DNA of 64,000 nt, from assembly GCF_036320965.1 (NCBI RefSeq), contig NC_092232.1, positions 60,305,858 through 60,369,857 on the forward strand. The letters run 5' to 3'. The position numbers and the translations under genes were made by a program. This document shows, piece after piece, positions 20,852 to 34,084 of the stretch. Each line of letters opens with the position of its first letter. Within the stretch, counting starts at the first letter, position 1. This stretch comes from Panulirus ornatus. Lineage: Eukaryota > Arthropoda > Malacostraca > Decapoda > Palinuridae. Below the pieces are notes generated by a model. That model made no database searches. It saw only the letters and a list, made by a program, of their open reading frames with translations, and was not told where the DNA came from.

Positions 20852-21823
20852 ATGCCTTGCCACGAGGGTCAGGTTGTGGTGTTCCCGCCCGACGAAGCTG
20901 AAGCCGAGGCCAATCAACAGAACGCAGAGGATCAGACCAGGTTTCCAGATGGTACAGTATGCCTGCGGAACCCCCACATTGCTGAGATGGAGCAGGACAT
21001 CCTGTACCACCTGGCTCTTGGCTCTAGTTCCCATGACCTAGTAGAGATGTTCAGCGATGTGCGCTACGTTTGTATGGGAGGTACTCCTAAGCGCATGGAA
21101 GGCTTCGCACACTTCATTATGGATGGAATTGGTTACAAACTTCCAGCGGGAACCACCCTCTTGGATATATCTTACCACTCATACCGCTATTCCATGTACA
21201 AGGTTGGCCCGGTGCTATGCTTTTCACACGGATTGGGAATACCCTCTGTGGGGATTCTGCTACATGAGGTGATCAAGCTCATGTACCATGCCAGGTGCAA
21301 AGATCCCATCTTCTTTCGCCTGGGCACCTGTGGTGGTATTGGCATCGAGGGTGGTAATTTAGTGATCACAGAGAGTGCTGTGGATGGCTTGTTGCAACCT
21401 TATCTTGAACTGCCTGTACTAGGAAAGATGCAGCGTCGGCCAGCCATCTTAGACAAACAACTTGCTAACGAGCTTAAAAACCTTCGGGGTGGTGATGATC
21501 CATTTACTGTAACTGTTGGAAAGACAATGTGCACTTATGACTTCTATGAAGGTCAGGGAAGATTAGATGGGGCTTTCTGCAACTATAAGGAAGAAGATAA
21601 GCTAGCATTCTTGAAGAAAATTCATGATGCTAATGTTGTTAACATGGAGATGGAGTCTCTGTGCTTTGCTGCATTGTGCCACCATGCAGGCATTAAAGGT
21701 GCTGTCATCTGTGTTACACTTCTTAATCGCCTTCATGGAGACCAGGTTTCAACACCAAAGGAAACCCTGAACAAGTGGCAGGAATACCCTCAATTATTGG
21801 TGTCTCGCTACATTAAGAAGTAA
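20852..21823 (+). CDS. UPP1: uridine phosphorylase, uninterrupted ORF
   Basis: The 323-residue protein would reversibly cleave uridine with phosphate to uracil and ribose-1-phosphate in cytosolic pyrimidine salvage. It aligns with animal UPP1/UPP2 nearly end to end (human proteins are about 310-317 residues). Signatures: VCMGGTPKRM (73-82, phosphate loop with Arg81), SMYKVGPVLCFSHGLGIPS, RLGTCGGIG (156-164, phosphate-binding Arg156), CTYDFYEGQGRLDGA (227-241, uracil-binding Gln235 and Arg237), MEMES (265-269, ribose-binding) and LLNRLHGDQ. The vertebrate motif has Ser where this has Cys160. The ATG is the first in-frame start and begins a plausible acidic N-terminus. The coding sequence has no intron although vertebrate homologues are multi-exonic, so this is either a single-coding-exon gene or an intact retrocopy. 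UPP1 versus UPP2 cannot be decided; the symbol marks the family. Confidence 0.93.
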   Translation: MPCHEGQVVVFPPDEAEAEANQQNAEDQTRFPDGTVCLRNPHIAEMEQDILYHLALGSSSHDLVEMFSDVRYVCMGGTPKRMEGFAHFIMDGIGYKLPAGTTLLDISYHSYRYSMYKVGPVLCFSHGLGIPSVGILLHEVIKLMYHARCKDPIFFRLGTCGGIGIEGGNLVITESAVDGLLQPYLELPVLGKMQRRPAILDKQLANELKNLRGGDDPFTVTVGKTMCTYDFYEGQGRLDGAFCNYKEEDKLAFLKKIHDANVVNMEMESLCFAALCHHAGIKGAVICVTLLNRLHGDQVSTPKETLNKWQEYPQLLVSRYIKK

Positions 21824-22546
21824 CTTGGATTCCCTGTTAACATACCCCAGCGAGACCATCCCCAGGTAGTCAGATGTCCAAAAAAGGCTCAAATGGTTTA
21901 AGCATGATCTGAGCAGACAGCAAAACTTTGGTCCCGTGCATTAAAAAGTTCTCCTCCACTAACAAATGTGCTGCTTGCAGGGTGTACTCATCTCAATTTG
22001 ACAGTGGGTCTACCACCATTAACATGGTGAAATAGCTAATCCCATTTAAATCCTAACTTGCAGTAATGTCCAAGAAATCAAATAGTTCTCATATTATTGC
22101 TTACACACTAAGCTAATGTATGACCATAGAATATTGACAAAAGTACAGTAATTTTTAGATCTGTAGTATTGATAACAGCTTGTGAAACTGTCAGTAGGAA
22201 ATGTACCACTACATATCAAATGCTGACAGTGTTTAGAGGGTAGCTCTTTTGAACCTTTTCATTAAAACTTTTCAATTAGCAAAAAAATGACATACTATAT
22301 GTGATGTTCAAACTCACTTTGCCAGCAAACTTCAGTTATCATTCCTCGCAACCAAATTATTTTGCATGCCTATTATCCAGAATTTCAAGGGCAATAAACT
22401 GAAACCGAACTATGAATCACTACCATTAAATTATGACAGTGTGACTGACAGACTTCTAGTGGTAGTAGCTTATACTGCTGATGCATGCAATTACCTCCTT
22501 ACAGTATTATTTATCTAATGTATCTTCACCACAAATATATCAAACA
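21824..22546 (+). other. probable 3' UTR and flank of uridine phosphorylase
   Basis: Unique AT-rich DNA after the TAA stop. An AATAAA signal lies at 22393-22398 and a weaker ATTAAA at 22261. No genomic poly-A tract follows, which argues mildly against a recent retrocopy. Confidence 0.55.
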
Positions 22547-22717
22547 GGGAGCGGGGGGCTGGAAATCTTCCCCTCTCATCATTTTTTTTTTTTAATTTTC
22601 CAAAAGCAGGAACAGAGAAGGGTTCCAGGTGAGGATATTCCCTCAAAGGCCCAGTCCTCTGTTCTTAACGCTACCTCGCTAACGCGGGAAATGGCGAATA
22701 GTTTGAAAGAAAAAGAA

Positions 22718-22719
<2 letters not shown>
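22547..22719 (+). mobile_element. RTE-derived short element, 5' truncated
   Basis: It begins within the head at GGGAGCGGGGGGCTGG and continues through CCAGGTGAGGATATTCC to CGCTAACGCGGGAAATGGCG and an A-rich tail that enters a TA tract. Confidence 0.85.

Positions 22720-22783
<64 letters not shown>
22720..22783. repeat. (TA)n microsatellite
   Basis: TA tract between two RTE-family tails facing each other. Confidence 0.97.
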
Positions 22784-22800
<17 letters not shown>

Positions 22801-22830
22801 TTTTTATACTTTGTCGCTGTCTCCCGCGTT
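22784..22830 (-). mobile_element. RTE 3' tail fragment
   Basis: A T-run followed by ACTTTGTCGCTGTCTCCCGCG, the reverse complement of the RTE 3' end; only about 45 bp long. Confidence 0.8.
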
Positions 22831-22842
22831 TATATATATATA

Positions 22843-24117
22843 TTGGAAAGGAAATGCCTTGATGAACAAGTGATGCCAAGATGTGTCCTACCTCAACGAT
22901 TGTTGCAGCTGTCTGGTCGACCATTTCACCAATTCCAAAACGTCATTTTAAAGAAACACATTGAATTAAAGAAACTTGAAATGGAGGAGACTTTTCGCAT
23001 TACAAGAGAGAAGAAACTTGCCTATCAAATGGCAACACCGACATATTGGAAGAACCGGATGTTGGACTATTGCTATGATAGATTAAGGAATGAAAGCAAT
23101 AGGCTACAAAATGACACTAAATTGTAAGTTGGACCATCTTATTAATAACAGCGACTGGACTAAGAACACAAACCCTGATTTTAGGCAAAGTAACTTTTTA
23201 TCTAAATTGAATTTTCTTTTAAATGATGACACAACATATTCTGAACTCAGTAAAAATCTCTTAGAAACAGTTAATTCCCATTTCAATAAAGAAATGAAGG
23301 TGCTGTTGAAAGGTAATGGTTGTCTCATCAAAAGTTTGTCATCTTTGTCCCCTTCATGCCCATATATGTATGGACTTATCAAAACACGTAAACAGAATTT
23401 TCCAGCAAGACCTATAGTGAGTTCAGTAGGCTCCATCACATATAGATTGTCAAAATGGTTAGTTTCTTTATCAAACCATTTAGTGGGTAAGGTGTCAAAT
23501 TCTAATATCATGAACAATATACATTTAGTCAACAAGCTAAACAATATCAATGCTAATTTTGATTTCAAACTAGTCAGCTTCGATGTTTCCTCACTTTTCA
23601 CAAAAGTTCCAGTTGATGACCTTTTAGAATACTTATTTGATGTCTTGGATGATATTCACTTACCTGTTTCAAAGATTGTTTTCATTGATCTGATAAAATT
23701 ATGTATAAAAGATTGTTTATTTCAATTCAAAAGCGATTATTTTGCTCAAAAATTTGGTATGGCAATGGGTAACCTCTTTCACCTGCACTAAGTAATCTTT
23801 ATATGGAATTTTTTGAAACAAAATTACTAAAGGATATCTTACCTTCTAATGCAATTTGGTTTAGGTTTGTAGATGATGTTCTTTGTGTTTGGCCAACAAA
23901 TGAAAATTTACAAATATTTCTCCCCTTACTTAACAATTTAGTATCTTCCATCAAATCTACTGTAGAAAATGAAAATAATGGTATGTTACCATTTTTAGAT
24001 TCCATGATCCATAGGCAAGGAAACAAGTTTAAGTTTAGCATATACAGAAAACCTGCCAATGTCTGCTCATATATCCATTATTACTCATATCAACATGACA
24101 GTTAAATCATCATCATT
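22843..24117 (+). pseudogene. Penelope-like reverse transcriptase, frameshifted and 3' truncated
   Basis: Three plus-strand frames (22843-23127, 23090-23791, 23803-24105) make one PLE RT: basic N-terminal helix, YGLIKTRK, RPIVSSVGS, SFDVSSLFTKVPV, FGMAMGN, a frameshift near 23775, then FRFVDDVLCVWP (Phe in place of the usual Tyr before VDD), [12 protein letters not shown] and SIYRKPANV. The interval around 23170-23190 has lost the KADKSNPVVI segment present in the other copies. The element ends in a TA tract at 24120 before the GIY-YIG domain. Confidence 0.88.
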
Positions 24118-24360
<243 letters not shown>

Positions 24361-24379
24361 TATCATTATTATTATTATT

Positions 24380-24486
24380 ATACTTTGCTGCTGTTTCCCG
24401 CGTTAGCGAGGTAGCAAAAGGAAACAGATGAAAGAATGACCCAACCCACCCATATACACATGTATATACAGAAATGCCCACACACG

Positions 24487-24490
<4 letters not shown>
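24380..24490 (-). mobile_element. RTE 3' end fragment
   Basis: Reverse complement of the RTE 3' UTR (TTTCCCGCGTTAGCGAGGT, then GAAACAGATGAAAGAATG and the CACACGCACATA stretch), diverged from the full-length copy. Confidence 0.8.

Positions 24491-24535
<45 letters not shown>
24491..24535. repeat. (TA)n microsatellite
   Basis: TA tract between an RTE fragment and an RTE-derived short element. Confidence 0.97.
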
Positions 24536-24537
<2 letters not shown>

Positions 24538-24776
24538 TTTCTTTTTCTTTCAAACTACTCGCCACTTCCCGCATCAGCGAGGTAGCGTTAAGAACAGAGG
24601 ACTGGGCCTTTGAGGGAATACCCTCACCTGGCCCAATTCTCTGTTCCTTCTTTTGGAAAATTAAAAAAAAAAAACGAGAGGGGAGGATTTCCAGCCCCCC
24701 GCTCCCTCCCCTTTTAGTCGCCTTCTACGACACGCAGGGAATACGTGGGAAGTATTCTTTCTCCCCTATCCCCAGG

Positions 24777-24780
<4 letters not shown>
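24536..24780 (-). mobile_element. RTE-derived short element, full length
   Basis: The minus strand runs from CCCTGGGGATAGGGG near 24780 to the CGCTACCTCGC-like tail and T-run at 24536, with the same bipartite structure as at 20297-20536. Confidence 0.88.

Positions 24781-24810
<30 letters not shown>
24781..24810. repeat. (TA)n microsatellite
   Basis: Short TA tract between a short element head and an RTE tail. Confidence 0.95.

Positions 24811-26483
<1,673 letters not shown>

Positions 26484-26566
<83 letters not shown>
26484..26566. repeat. (TA)n microsatellite
   Basis: TA tract at the 3' side of an RTE copy. Confidence 0.97.
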
Positions 26567-26567
<1 letters not shown>

Positions 26568-28546
26568 TTTTTTTTTTTTTTTTTTTTATACCTCGTCGCT
26601 GTCTCCCGCGGTTGCGAGGTAGCGCAAGGAAACAGACGAAAGAAATGGCCCAACCCACCCCATACACATGTACATACACACGTCCACACACGCAAATATA
26701 CATACCTACACAGCTTTCCATGGCCCACCCCGGACGCTTCACATGCCTTGATTCAATCCACTGACAGCACGTCCACCCCTGTATACCACATCGCTCCAAT
26801 TCACTCTATTCCTTGCCCTCCTTTCACCCTCCTGCATGTTCAGGCCCCGATCACACAAAATCCTTTTCACTCCATCTTTCCACCTCCAATTTGGTCTCCC
26901 TCTTCTCCTCGTTCCCTCCACCTCCGACACATATATCCTCTTGGTCAATCTTTCCTCACTCATTCTCTCCATGTGCCCAAACCATTTCAAAACACCTTCT
27001 TCTGCTCTCTCAACCACGCTCTTTTTATTTCCACACATCTCTCTTACCCTTACGTTACTTACTCGATCAAACCACCTCACACCACACATTGTCCTCAAGC
27101 ATCTCATTTCCAGCACCTCCATCCTCCTGCGCACAACTCTATCCATAGCCCACGCCTCGCAACCATACAACATTGTTGGAACCACTATTCCTTCAAACAT
27201 ACCCATTTTTGCTTTCGGAGATAATGTTCTCGACTTCCACACATTTTTCAAGGCTCCCAAAATTTTCGCCCCCTCCCCCACCCTATGATCCACTTCCGCT
27301 TCCATGGTTCCATCCGCTGACAGATCCACTCCCAGATATCTAAAACACTTCACTTCCTCCAGTTTTTCTCCATTCAAACTCACCTCCCAATTGACTTGAC
27401 CCTCAACCCTACTGTACCTAATAACCTTGCTCTTATTCACATTTACTCTTAACTTTCTTCTTCCACACACTTTACCAAACTCCGTCACCAGCTTCTGCAG
27501 TTTCTCACATGAATCAGCCACCAGCGCTGTATCATCAGCGAACAACAACTGACTCACTTCCCAAGCTCTCTCATCCCCAACAGACTTCATACTTGCCCCT
27601 CTTTCCAAGACTCTTGCATTTACCTCCCTAACAACCCCATCCATAAACAAATTAAACAACCATGGAGACATCACACACCCCTGCCGCAAACCTACATTCA
27701 CTGAGAACCAATCACTTTCCTCTCTTCCTACACGTACACATGCCTTACATCCTCGATAAAAACTTTTCACTGCTTCTAACAACTTGCCTCCCACACCATA
27801 TATTCTTAATACCTTCCACAGAGCATCTCTATCAACTCTATCATATGCCTTCTCCAGATCCATAAATGCTACATACAAATCCATTTGCTTTTCTAAGTAT
27901 TTCTCACATACACTCTTCAAAGCAAACACCTGATCCACACATCCTCTACCACTTCTGAAACCACACTGCTCTTCCCCAATCTGGTGCTCTGTACCTGCCT
28001 TCACCCTCTCAATCAATACCCTCCCATATAATTTACCAGGAATACTCAACAAACTTATACCTCTGTAATTTGAGCACTCACTCTTATCCCCTTTGCCTTT
28101 GTACAATGGCACTATGCACGCATTCCGCCAATCCTCAGGCACCTCACCATGAGTCATACATACATTAAATAACCTTACCAACCAGTCAACAATACAGTCA
28201 CCCCCTTTTTTAATAAATTCCACTGCAATACCATCCAAACCTGCTGCCTTGCCGGCTTTCATCTTCCGCAAAGCTTTTACTACCTCTTCTCTGTTTACCA
28301 AATCATTTTCCCTAACCCTCTCACTTTGCACACCACCTCGACCCAAACACCCTATATCTGCCACTCTGTCATCAGACACATTCAACAAACCTTCAAAATA
28401 CTCATTCCATCTCCTTCTCACATCACCACTACTTGTTATCACCTCCCCATTTACGCTCTTCACTGAAGTTCCCATTTGCTCCCTTGTCTTACGCACCCTA
28501 TTTACCTCCTTCCAGAACATCTTTTTATTCTCCCTAAAATTTACTG
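26567..28546 (-). pseudogene. RTE-type retrotransposon, 3' part of a 5'-inverted copy
   Basis: The minus strand corresponds to positions 15618 to the tail of the full-length element: ORF 28520-26739 with [37 protein letters not shown] and the C-terminal blocks, then the 3' UTR and A-run. The ORF lacks the usual stop and reads into the UTR. The element joins the oppositely oriented segment at 28546 with one shared base. Confidence 0.93.
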
Positions 28547-29433
28547 TAAGAAAGTAAATTCTCGATTAATATGGGTAAAATTGAAAGTTGATGGAGAGAG
28601 GTGGGTGATTATTGGTGCATATGCACCTGGGCATGAGAAGAAAGATCATGAGAGGCAAGTGTTTTGGGAGCAGCTAAATGAGTGTGTTAGTGGTTTTGAT
28701 GCACGAGACCGGGTTATAGTGATGGGTGATTTGAATGCAAAGGTGAGTAATGTGGCAGTTGAGGGAATAATTGGTGTGCATGGGGTGTTCAGTGTTGTAA
28801 ATGGAAATGGTGAGGAGCTTGTAGATTTATGTGCTGAAAAAGGACTGATGATTGGGAATACATGGTTTAAAAAGCGAGATATACATAAGTATACTTATGT
28901 AAGTAGGAGAGATGGCCAGAGAGCGTTATTGGATTACGTGTTAATTGACAGGCGTGCGAAAGAGAGACTTTTGGATGTCAATGTGCTGAGAGGTGCAACT
29001 GGAGGGATGTCTGATCATTATCTTGTGGAGGCTAAGGTGAAGATTAGTATGGGTTTTCAGAAAAGAAGAGTGAATGTTGGGGTGAAGAAGGTGGTGAGAG
29101 TAAGTGAGCTTGGGAAGGAGACCTGTGTGAGGAAGTATCAGGAGAGACTGTGTACAGAATGGAAAAAGGTGAGAACAATGGAAGTAAGGGGAGTGGGGGA
29201 GGAATGGGATGTATTTAGGGAATCAGTGATGGATTGCGCAAAAGATGCTTGTGGCATGAGAAGAGTGGGAGGTGGGCTGTTTAGAAAAGGTAGTGAGTGG
29301 TGGGATGAAGAAGTAAGAGTATTAGTGAAAGAGAAGAGAGAGGCATTTGGACGATTTTTGCAGGGAAAAAATGCAATTGAGTGGGAGAAGTATAAAAGAA
29401 AGAGACAGGAGGTCAAGAGAAAGGTGCAAGAGG

Positions 29434-29437
<4 letters not shown>
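28546..29437 (+). pseudogene. RTE-type retrotransposon, inverted 5' part of the same copy
   Basis: The plus strand corresponds to full-length positions 14691-15582 (VNSRLIWVKLKV, GDLNAKVSNVAVEG, SDHYLVEAKVKI and on to RKVQEV). Read as one insertion, positions 15583-15617 are missing and the 5' segment is inverted in place, the signature of twin priming. It ends in a TA tract. Confidence 0.92.

Positions 29438-29520
<83 letters not shown>
29438..29520. repeat. (TA)n microsatellite
   Basis: TA tract between the RTE copy and a PLE terminus. Confidence 0.97.
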
Positions 29521-29523
<3 letters not shown>

Positions 29524-29955
29524 AAAGGATCACAATTTTGAGCGTGATCAAGATATTCCGATAAGTCCATGGGGAAAATGAAACACGATAAGTTCCCAAG
29601 TGCACTTTCATTTAAAACTCACACCATCAGGGGAGACACAAGAGAGAAATATAACAGTCAGTTGATATACAAGGGAGAGACTAGCTAGGACGCCATTTGG
29701 TAGACATGTGATTGACCAAGACAGAGAACGAGCGTATCATAAACTTATCATTTTACAAATTTTATCAACACTAAAGTTATCTAATTTGTATAGACCATCA
29801 TTGATATTGAGATTATAATTCTTTGTGTATTTGATAATAGAAGATTACTCCAGCTCTATTACCACTAGAAATATCATTGGATCTTCTATCATTAAATACA
29901 CAAAGAATTATAATCCTATCATTAGTGATGGTCTATACAAATTAGATAACTTTGT
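29521..29955 (-). mobile_element. PLE 3' terminal segment, fold-back type
   Basis: Shared PLE terminus on the minus strand followed by a long inverted repeat: 29760-29850 pairs with 29866-29955, both arms derived from the C-terminal coding sequence (SDGLYKLDNF). The hammerhead-like core is degenerate here (CTGATGG at about 29630). Confidence 0.8.
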
Positions 29956-30399
29956 TCTGCACATTACCCTTCTATCAACCCCGTCATCGCTGTCGTTTAT
30001 CCGTTTATTTCTGGCATTTTCCTCAAAGTATACCTGACTTTATAAGATATTTTTCTAAACGACTTTTGAAAGTACTTATGGTTTTAGCATTCACTACGTC
30101 TGACGGTAACTTATTCCAGTGTTAAACCACACCTATAGGAAAAGAAACTTTATCCCACGTCCGTACTACATTATTTAGCTTTGAGTTTTATTCCATTTGT
30201 CCTGGTAACCGCATTTTCTTGTATTTCGAAAAGATGCTCGAGGTTTACTTTATTGAACTTATTCAGAATTTTGAACACGGATTAAGTCGCTGCGAAGTCA
30301 ACGTGTCTTAAGGGAGAAGAGATCCAATCATTATAGCCTCTCTTCGTGTACCAGATTTCTAAAGGATGAATTCCAGATTTCTTCAACTTGCCTGTCGGC

Positions 30400-30402
<3 letters not shown>
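29956..30402. other. no gene recognised
   Basis: Unique sequence without clear features, perhaps an old degenerate repeat. Confidence 0.4.

Positions 30403-30486
<84 letters not shown>
30403..30486. repeat. (GA)n microsatellite
   Basis: 42 perfect GA units. Confidence 0.98.
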
Positions 30487-30488
<2 letters not shown>

Positions 30489-30532
30489 CTACCTACGAGT
30501 ATTTACGATCACAAAAAAATACTGAAAACAAA

Positions 30533-30603
30533 GGCCCCGCCGGGAATCGAACCCGGACCAACTGTTTATGAGGCAGATGTGCTAACCACTACACCACGGA
30601 GCC
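30533..30603 (-). tRNA. tRNA-like sequence (anticodon CAT), degenerate
   Basis: On the minus strand acceptor GGCTCCG pairs with CGGGGCC, A box GTGTAGTGGTTAGC and B box GGTTCGATTCC are intact, and the T arm is CCGGG/CCCGG. The anticodon loop CTCATAA gives CAT, but the first and last pairs of the anticodon stem (TCTGC versus ACAGT) are mismatched. It is probably a tRNA pseudogene or SINE head and not a working tRNA-Met. Confidence 0.6.
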
Positions 30604-30639
30604 ACTTGTCAGTGGCGGAAAAATCTCTTATATATTAAC

Positions 30640-31475
30640 AAACGTGACTGAGGACTTAAAGAATCTGGTACAAACATAATGGTTATTGTGATAGATTATT
30701 AGTTTATGATAAATATGTATTGTGTTGCATTATAATGGTTGTTCAGAACCAAGATCTTTAAGCCTGAATCCTTAAGATTATATAAGATATAATAAAAACA
30801 TGCTAGAAACATAAGAATTTGATTTTAAAGAACAGAACGCATTATCATGTGGGTATCTAAGTGAAAATGCAATACAATGAGTTAGTTTAAGGCAGGAGTA
30901 TTTTATCTTTGAACAAAATATCTACATCTACGTCCCTGATCTTTCATCATCATTTCTTATGTTTACTACCAAGAATGTCTTTTATCTAACATAAAAATTC
31001 TGTATATGTATTTGATTAATCTTCTCCAACGACGCGTTGCATAACTCTTCGTTAGTGAAGTTCATTTCGTGTAATGGATCATGCATTACAAAGTTGTGTC
31101 TATCCACACAGGTGTCACACGTCCCAGGTAAAGATATATTCTAGAGATAGTGTATATCTAACATATATATGTGTCTTATGAATATTTTTAAAAAGTTTTC
31201 CTGAAGGATAATACCTAAGAGTTTCGTATTAAAGTTGATCAGTTGTAAGTGATCAAGCATTACAAAGGTGTGTCCATTACCACAGGTGCTACTGATCCCG
31301 GGTAAAGGTATTTCACCATCTTTGTATCTTTAACCTTTCTAGTTATAGATGTTTCATCCCTGATTCCATCCTCACAATGGATGTATGTGGTTTGTGTTGT
31401 CTTAACATATCATTAGTCAGTTGAAGTGGAGAACATGCTTCTGAGCCTAGCCACTCTACTCTGTCTTCCACAAGT
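30640..31475 (+). repeat. dispersed repeat R1, copy 2
   Basis: Member of the R1 family (see 7560). Internal subrepeats are at about 31084-31150 and 31256-31320. With the block at 32059-34000 it forms a unit that recurs inverted at 45355-48290. Confidence 0.75.
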
Positions 31476-31640
31476 TACCTCCGGACTGCTTCATCTCTTA
31501 TTACTTTTGATGATTTGAAAAATTGGCGTATGCCATATGTGGTTTTATAATATCAATAGTATTGTTGAAATTCACATATCATATTCTTTATTTGTCATTT
31601 AATGAACGTTAGTTTATCAAACTGCATTTTTGTGTCTTGT

Positions 31641-31643
<3 letters not shown>

Positions 31644-31718
<75 letters not shown>
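31644..31718. repeat. (TA)n microsatellite
   Basis: TA tract on the 5' side of an RTE-derived short element. The paralogous locus near 47130 has only a few TA steps. Confidence 0.97.
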
Positions 31719-31724
<6 letters not shown>

Positions 31725-31961
31725 GGGGATAGGGGATTAAGAATACTTCCCACGTATTCCCTGCGTGTCGTAGAAGGCGACTAAAAGGGGAGGGAGCGGG
31801 GGGCTGGAAATCCTCCCCTCTCGTTTTTTTTTTTTAATTTTCCAAAAGAAGGAACAGAGGGGGCCAGGTGAGGATATTCCAAAAAAGGCCCAGTCCTCTG
31901 TTCTTAACGCTACCTCGCTAACGCGGGAAATGGCGAATAGTTTGAAAAAAAAAAGAAAAAA

Positions 31962-31962
<1 letters not shown>
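31719..31962 (+). mobile_element. RTE-derived short element, full length
   Basis: Starts ATCCCTGGGGATAGGGG and ends TAACGCGGGAAATGGCG plus an A-rich tail. The inverted paralog near 47110-47130 lacks it, giving a filled and an empty site. Confidence 0.9.

Positions 31963-32058
<96 letters not shown>
31963..32058. repeat. (TA)n microsatellite
   Basis: TA tract on the 3' side of the short element. Confidence 0.97.
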
Positions 32059-32060
<2 letters not shown>

Positions 32061-34000
32061 TTTTCTCTAAAAAGTCCTTTAATTCATGAAACATATCTTA
32101 AAGGAAAACGTAAATAATTTTTCATTAGTGTTCTTCACACCAAAATAAACAAGTCTATTATTCAAAGTATACTTAATAGATCTTACTAAAGTTTTGAAGA
32201 ATATAAACTCATAACTTGTTTAAGACCTTCTAAACCTTGTGCTGATAATAACTACATTACTTTTCTGTAGGCAATATCGTAAAACCCGGATAAGAAACTT
32301 GTAATATAAAATTTGATGGTATTATGTTTAGGTTGGTCAAGATATCAATGATTTCTACATGTAAAACATTTATGTTATCTGCAAAATAGAAATCTTTATG
32401 TTAGATATGTTAATTCTACCGGTTTCACGTTACATACATTTCTGTACCCTGTGCTACAGAAATGTTATGGGATTTTATTCGTTATCGTATAAGATAATCT
32501 GTATAGATATAATATCTCACGTATTTTCAGTAGAAATCCACAGGGAAAATAAACTTTTGCCATCTGTATTCTATGGTAATCTAAGGCTCACCCTAGCTGG
32601 GGTTTACATTGTTGAACAACGTAATGCTTTTTGGTCGGTTTAGGTTTCTTAATTGTTGACTACAGGGACGAGTTTATAAGGAAGTGAGGAATTTGGGAAG
32701 GGTTTATTGATGGGTGCCGGGAGTGTGGTGATGATGATGATGAAGGATCAGAGAAAATATATTATGTCGGACGGAAGTCAATAGATCCTGGTGCTCGACC
32801 CAGAACCTTGACTAATCGTCTATAAGAAAGTGGTTGTTTATGTTTGGCCAAGTCCCAGCTGGGCAGGGGATCTTGTCTTATGACACACTGTTATCTGGGT
32901 TCATTTGTCTTATAAAGTTTTTTCATAGTCTAAACTGATAAGAACATTAAAGAATCAGAATTTCATCTAAACACATTTTGATAGTGTATACCTACTATGT
33001 AAATTTTGAATTGATTTTGTGAGCTCTATAATTCTTGTATTGGAAAACTAGTTGTCTTAATTTGTAATTGACTCCTAAAAAAAGACAAGGATGAATGACT
33101 TAGATTTGATAAATCTTTCAAGAAACAATTCCCTTCATTTTTTGTCAATTCAGCCAATAGTGGCTTGTGTCAGTGTGTCTGTCCCTCAGTACAGCAAGTC
33201 AAGCATTACTCCACCGTACAACAACTACAACATGGCTTGTGTCAGTGTGTCTGTCCCTCAGTATAGCAAGTCAAGCATTACTCCACCGTACAACAACTAC
33301 AAGGTCACAAATGAGGGGACAAATAACATATAGGTTGGGTCACGGAAAATGTCTAATGAGCTGAGGAAAAGGAAGGACATTACATACACTGGCTTTATCA
33401 GTGAATCATTTTGTGATGGTTGTGAAATATTGGTCATGTGTAGAAGATGGTCCTTGTACATGAATCAGGACAAATATTAGTTTCATAATATGTTATAATG
33501 GTATATCTAGCTGGTGAACTGATATGTGATACAATAAATGTGATCTGTCTTGTTCTATACTTCTCTTCAGAAAAATCCTTGAAACTTATATCCGATTTTT
33601 CGCACATGCAGTCAAATTGTGTTTACGAGTTTGATAGATTTTCCTGATATTTGATATCTATAAGAGACATTGATTACTAAAAGCAATTTCACGATGGCAA
33701 AATCAGCCAACATTATCAACTGGTACGATGACGCAAGACGACTGCAGAAAGATTAACAGCGTATCGTTGTACAGTGTACAATGGCCAGTGATATTCACTG
33801 TAGGTATACGCAAAATGATACACCTTGTGCACATAGCAGGCAAATTAGAGGATCATCATAAGATTTAGAAACAGAACTATCAAGGAAGGAGAAAGACGTA
33901 GGTGTAATTATTAGTCGAGATGTAAAGCCAATACATAAACATCATGAGCAATGTGTACTGCTCCTCCTCCTCTGGCTTTTGATTCTTACTGTCACATTTT
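32059..34000 (+). repeat. duplicated block D, copy 1
   Basis: Inverted homologue of 45355-47130. It contains a 72-bp tandem pair at about 33160-33305 (TGTCAGTGTGTCTGTCCC ... CCGTACAACAACTAC). Short open frames here are not preserved in the other copy, and no gene is recognised. Confidence 0.85.
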
Positions 34001-34084
34001 GATATATATAAATAATGGAAGGGCAAGTCACAGCCAAGACATATTCAGTTGCTCGTGGATTACTTGCCTTGCCGATGGTGACTT

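Noticed and set aside
30533..30603. Functional tRNA-Met
   Set aside because: Two mismatches in the anticodon stem make a working tRNA unlikely although promoter boxes remain.
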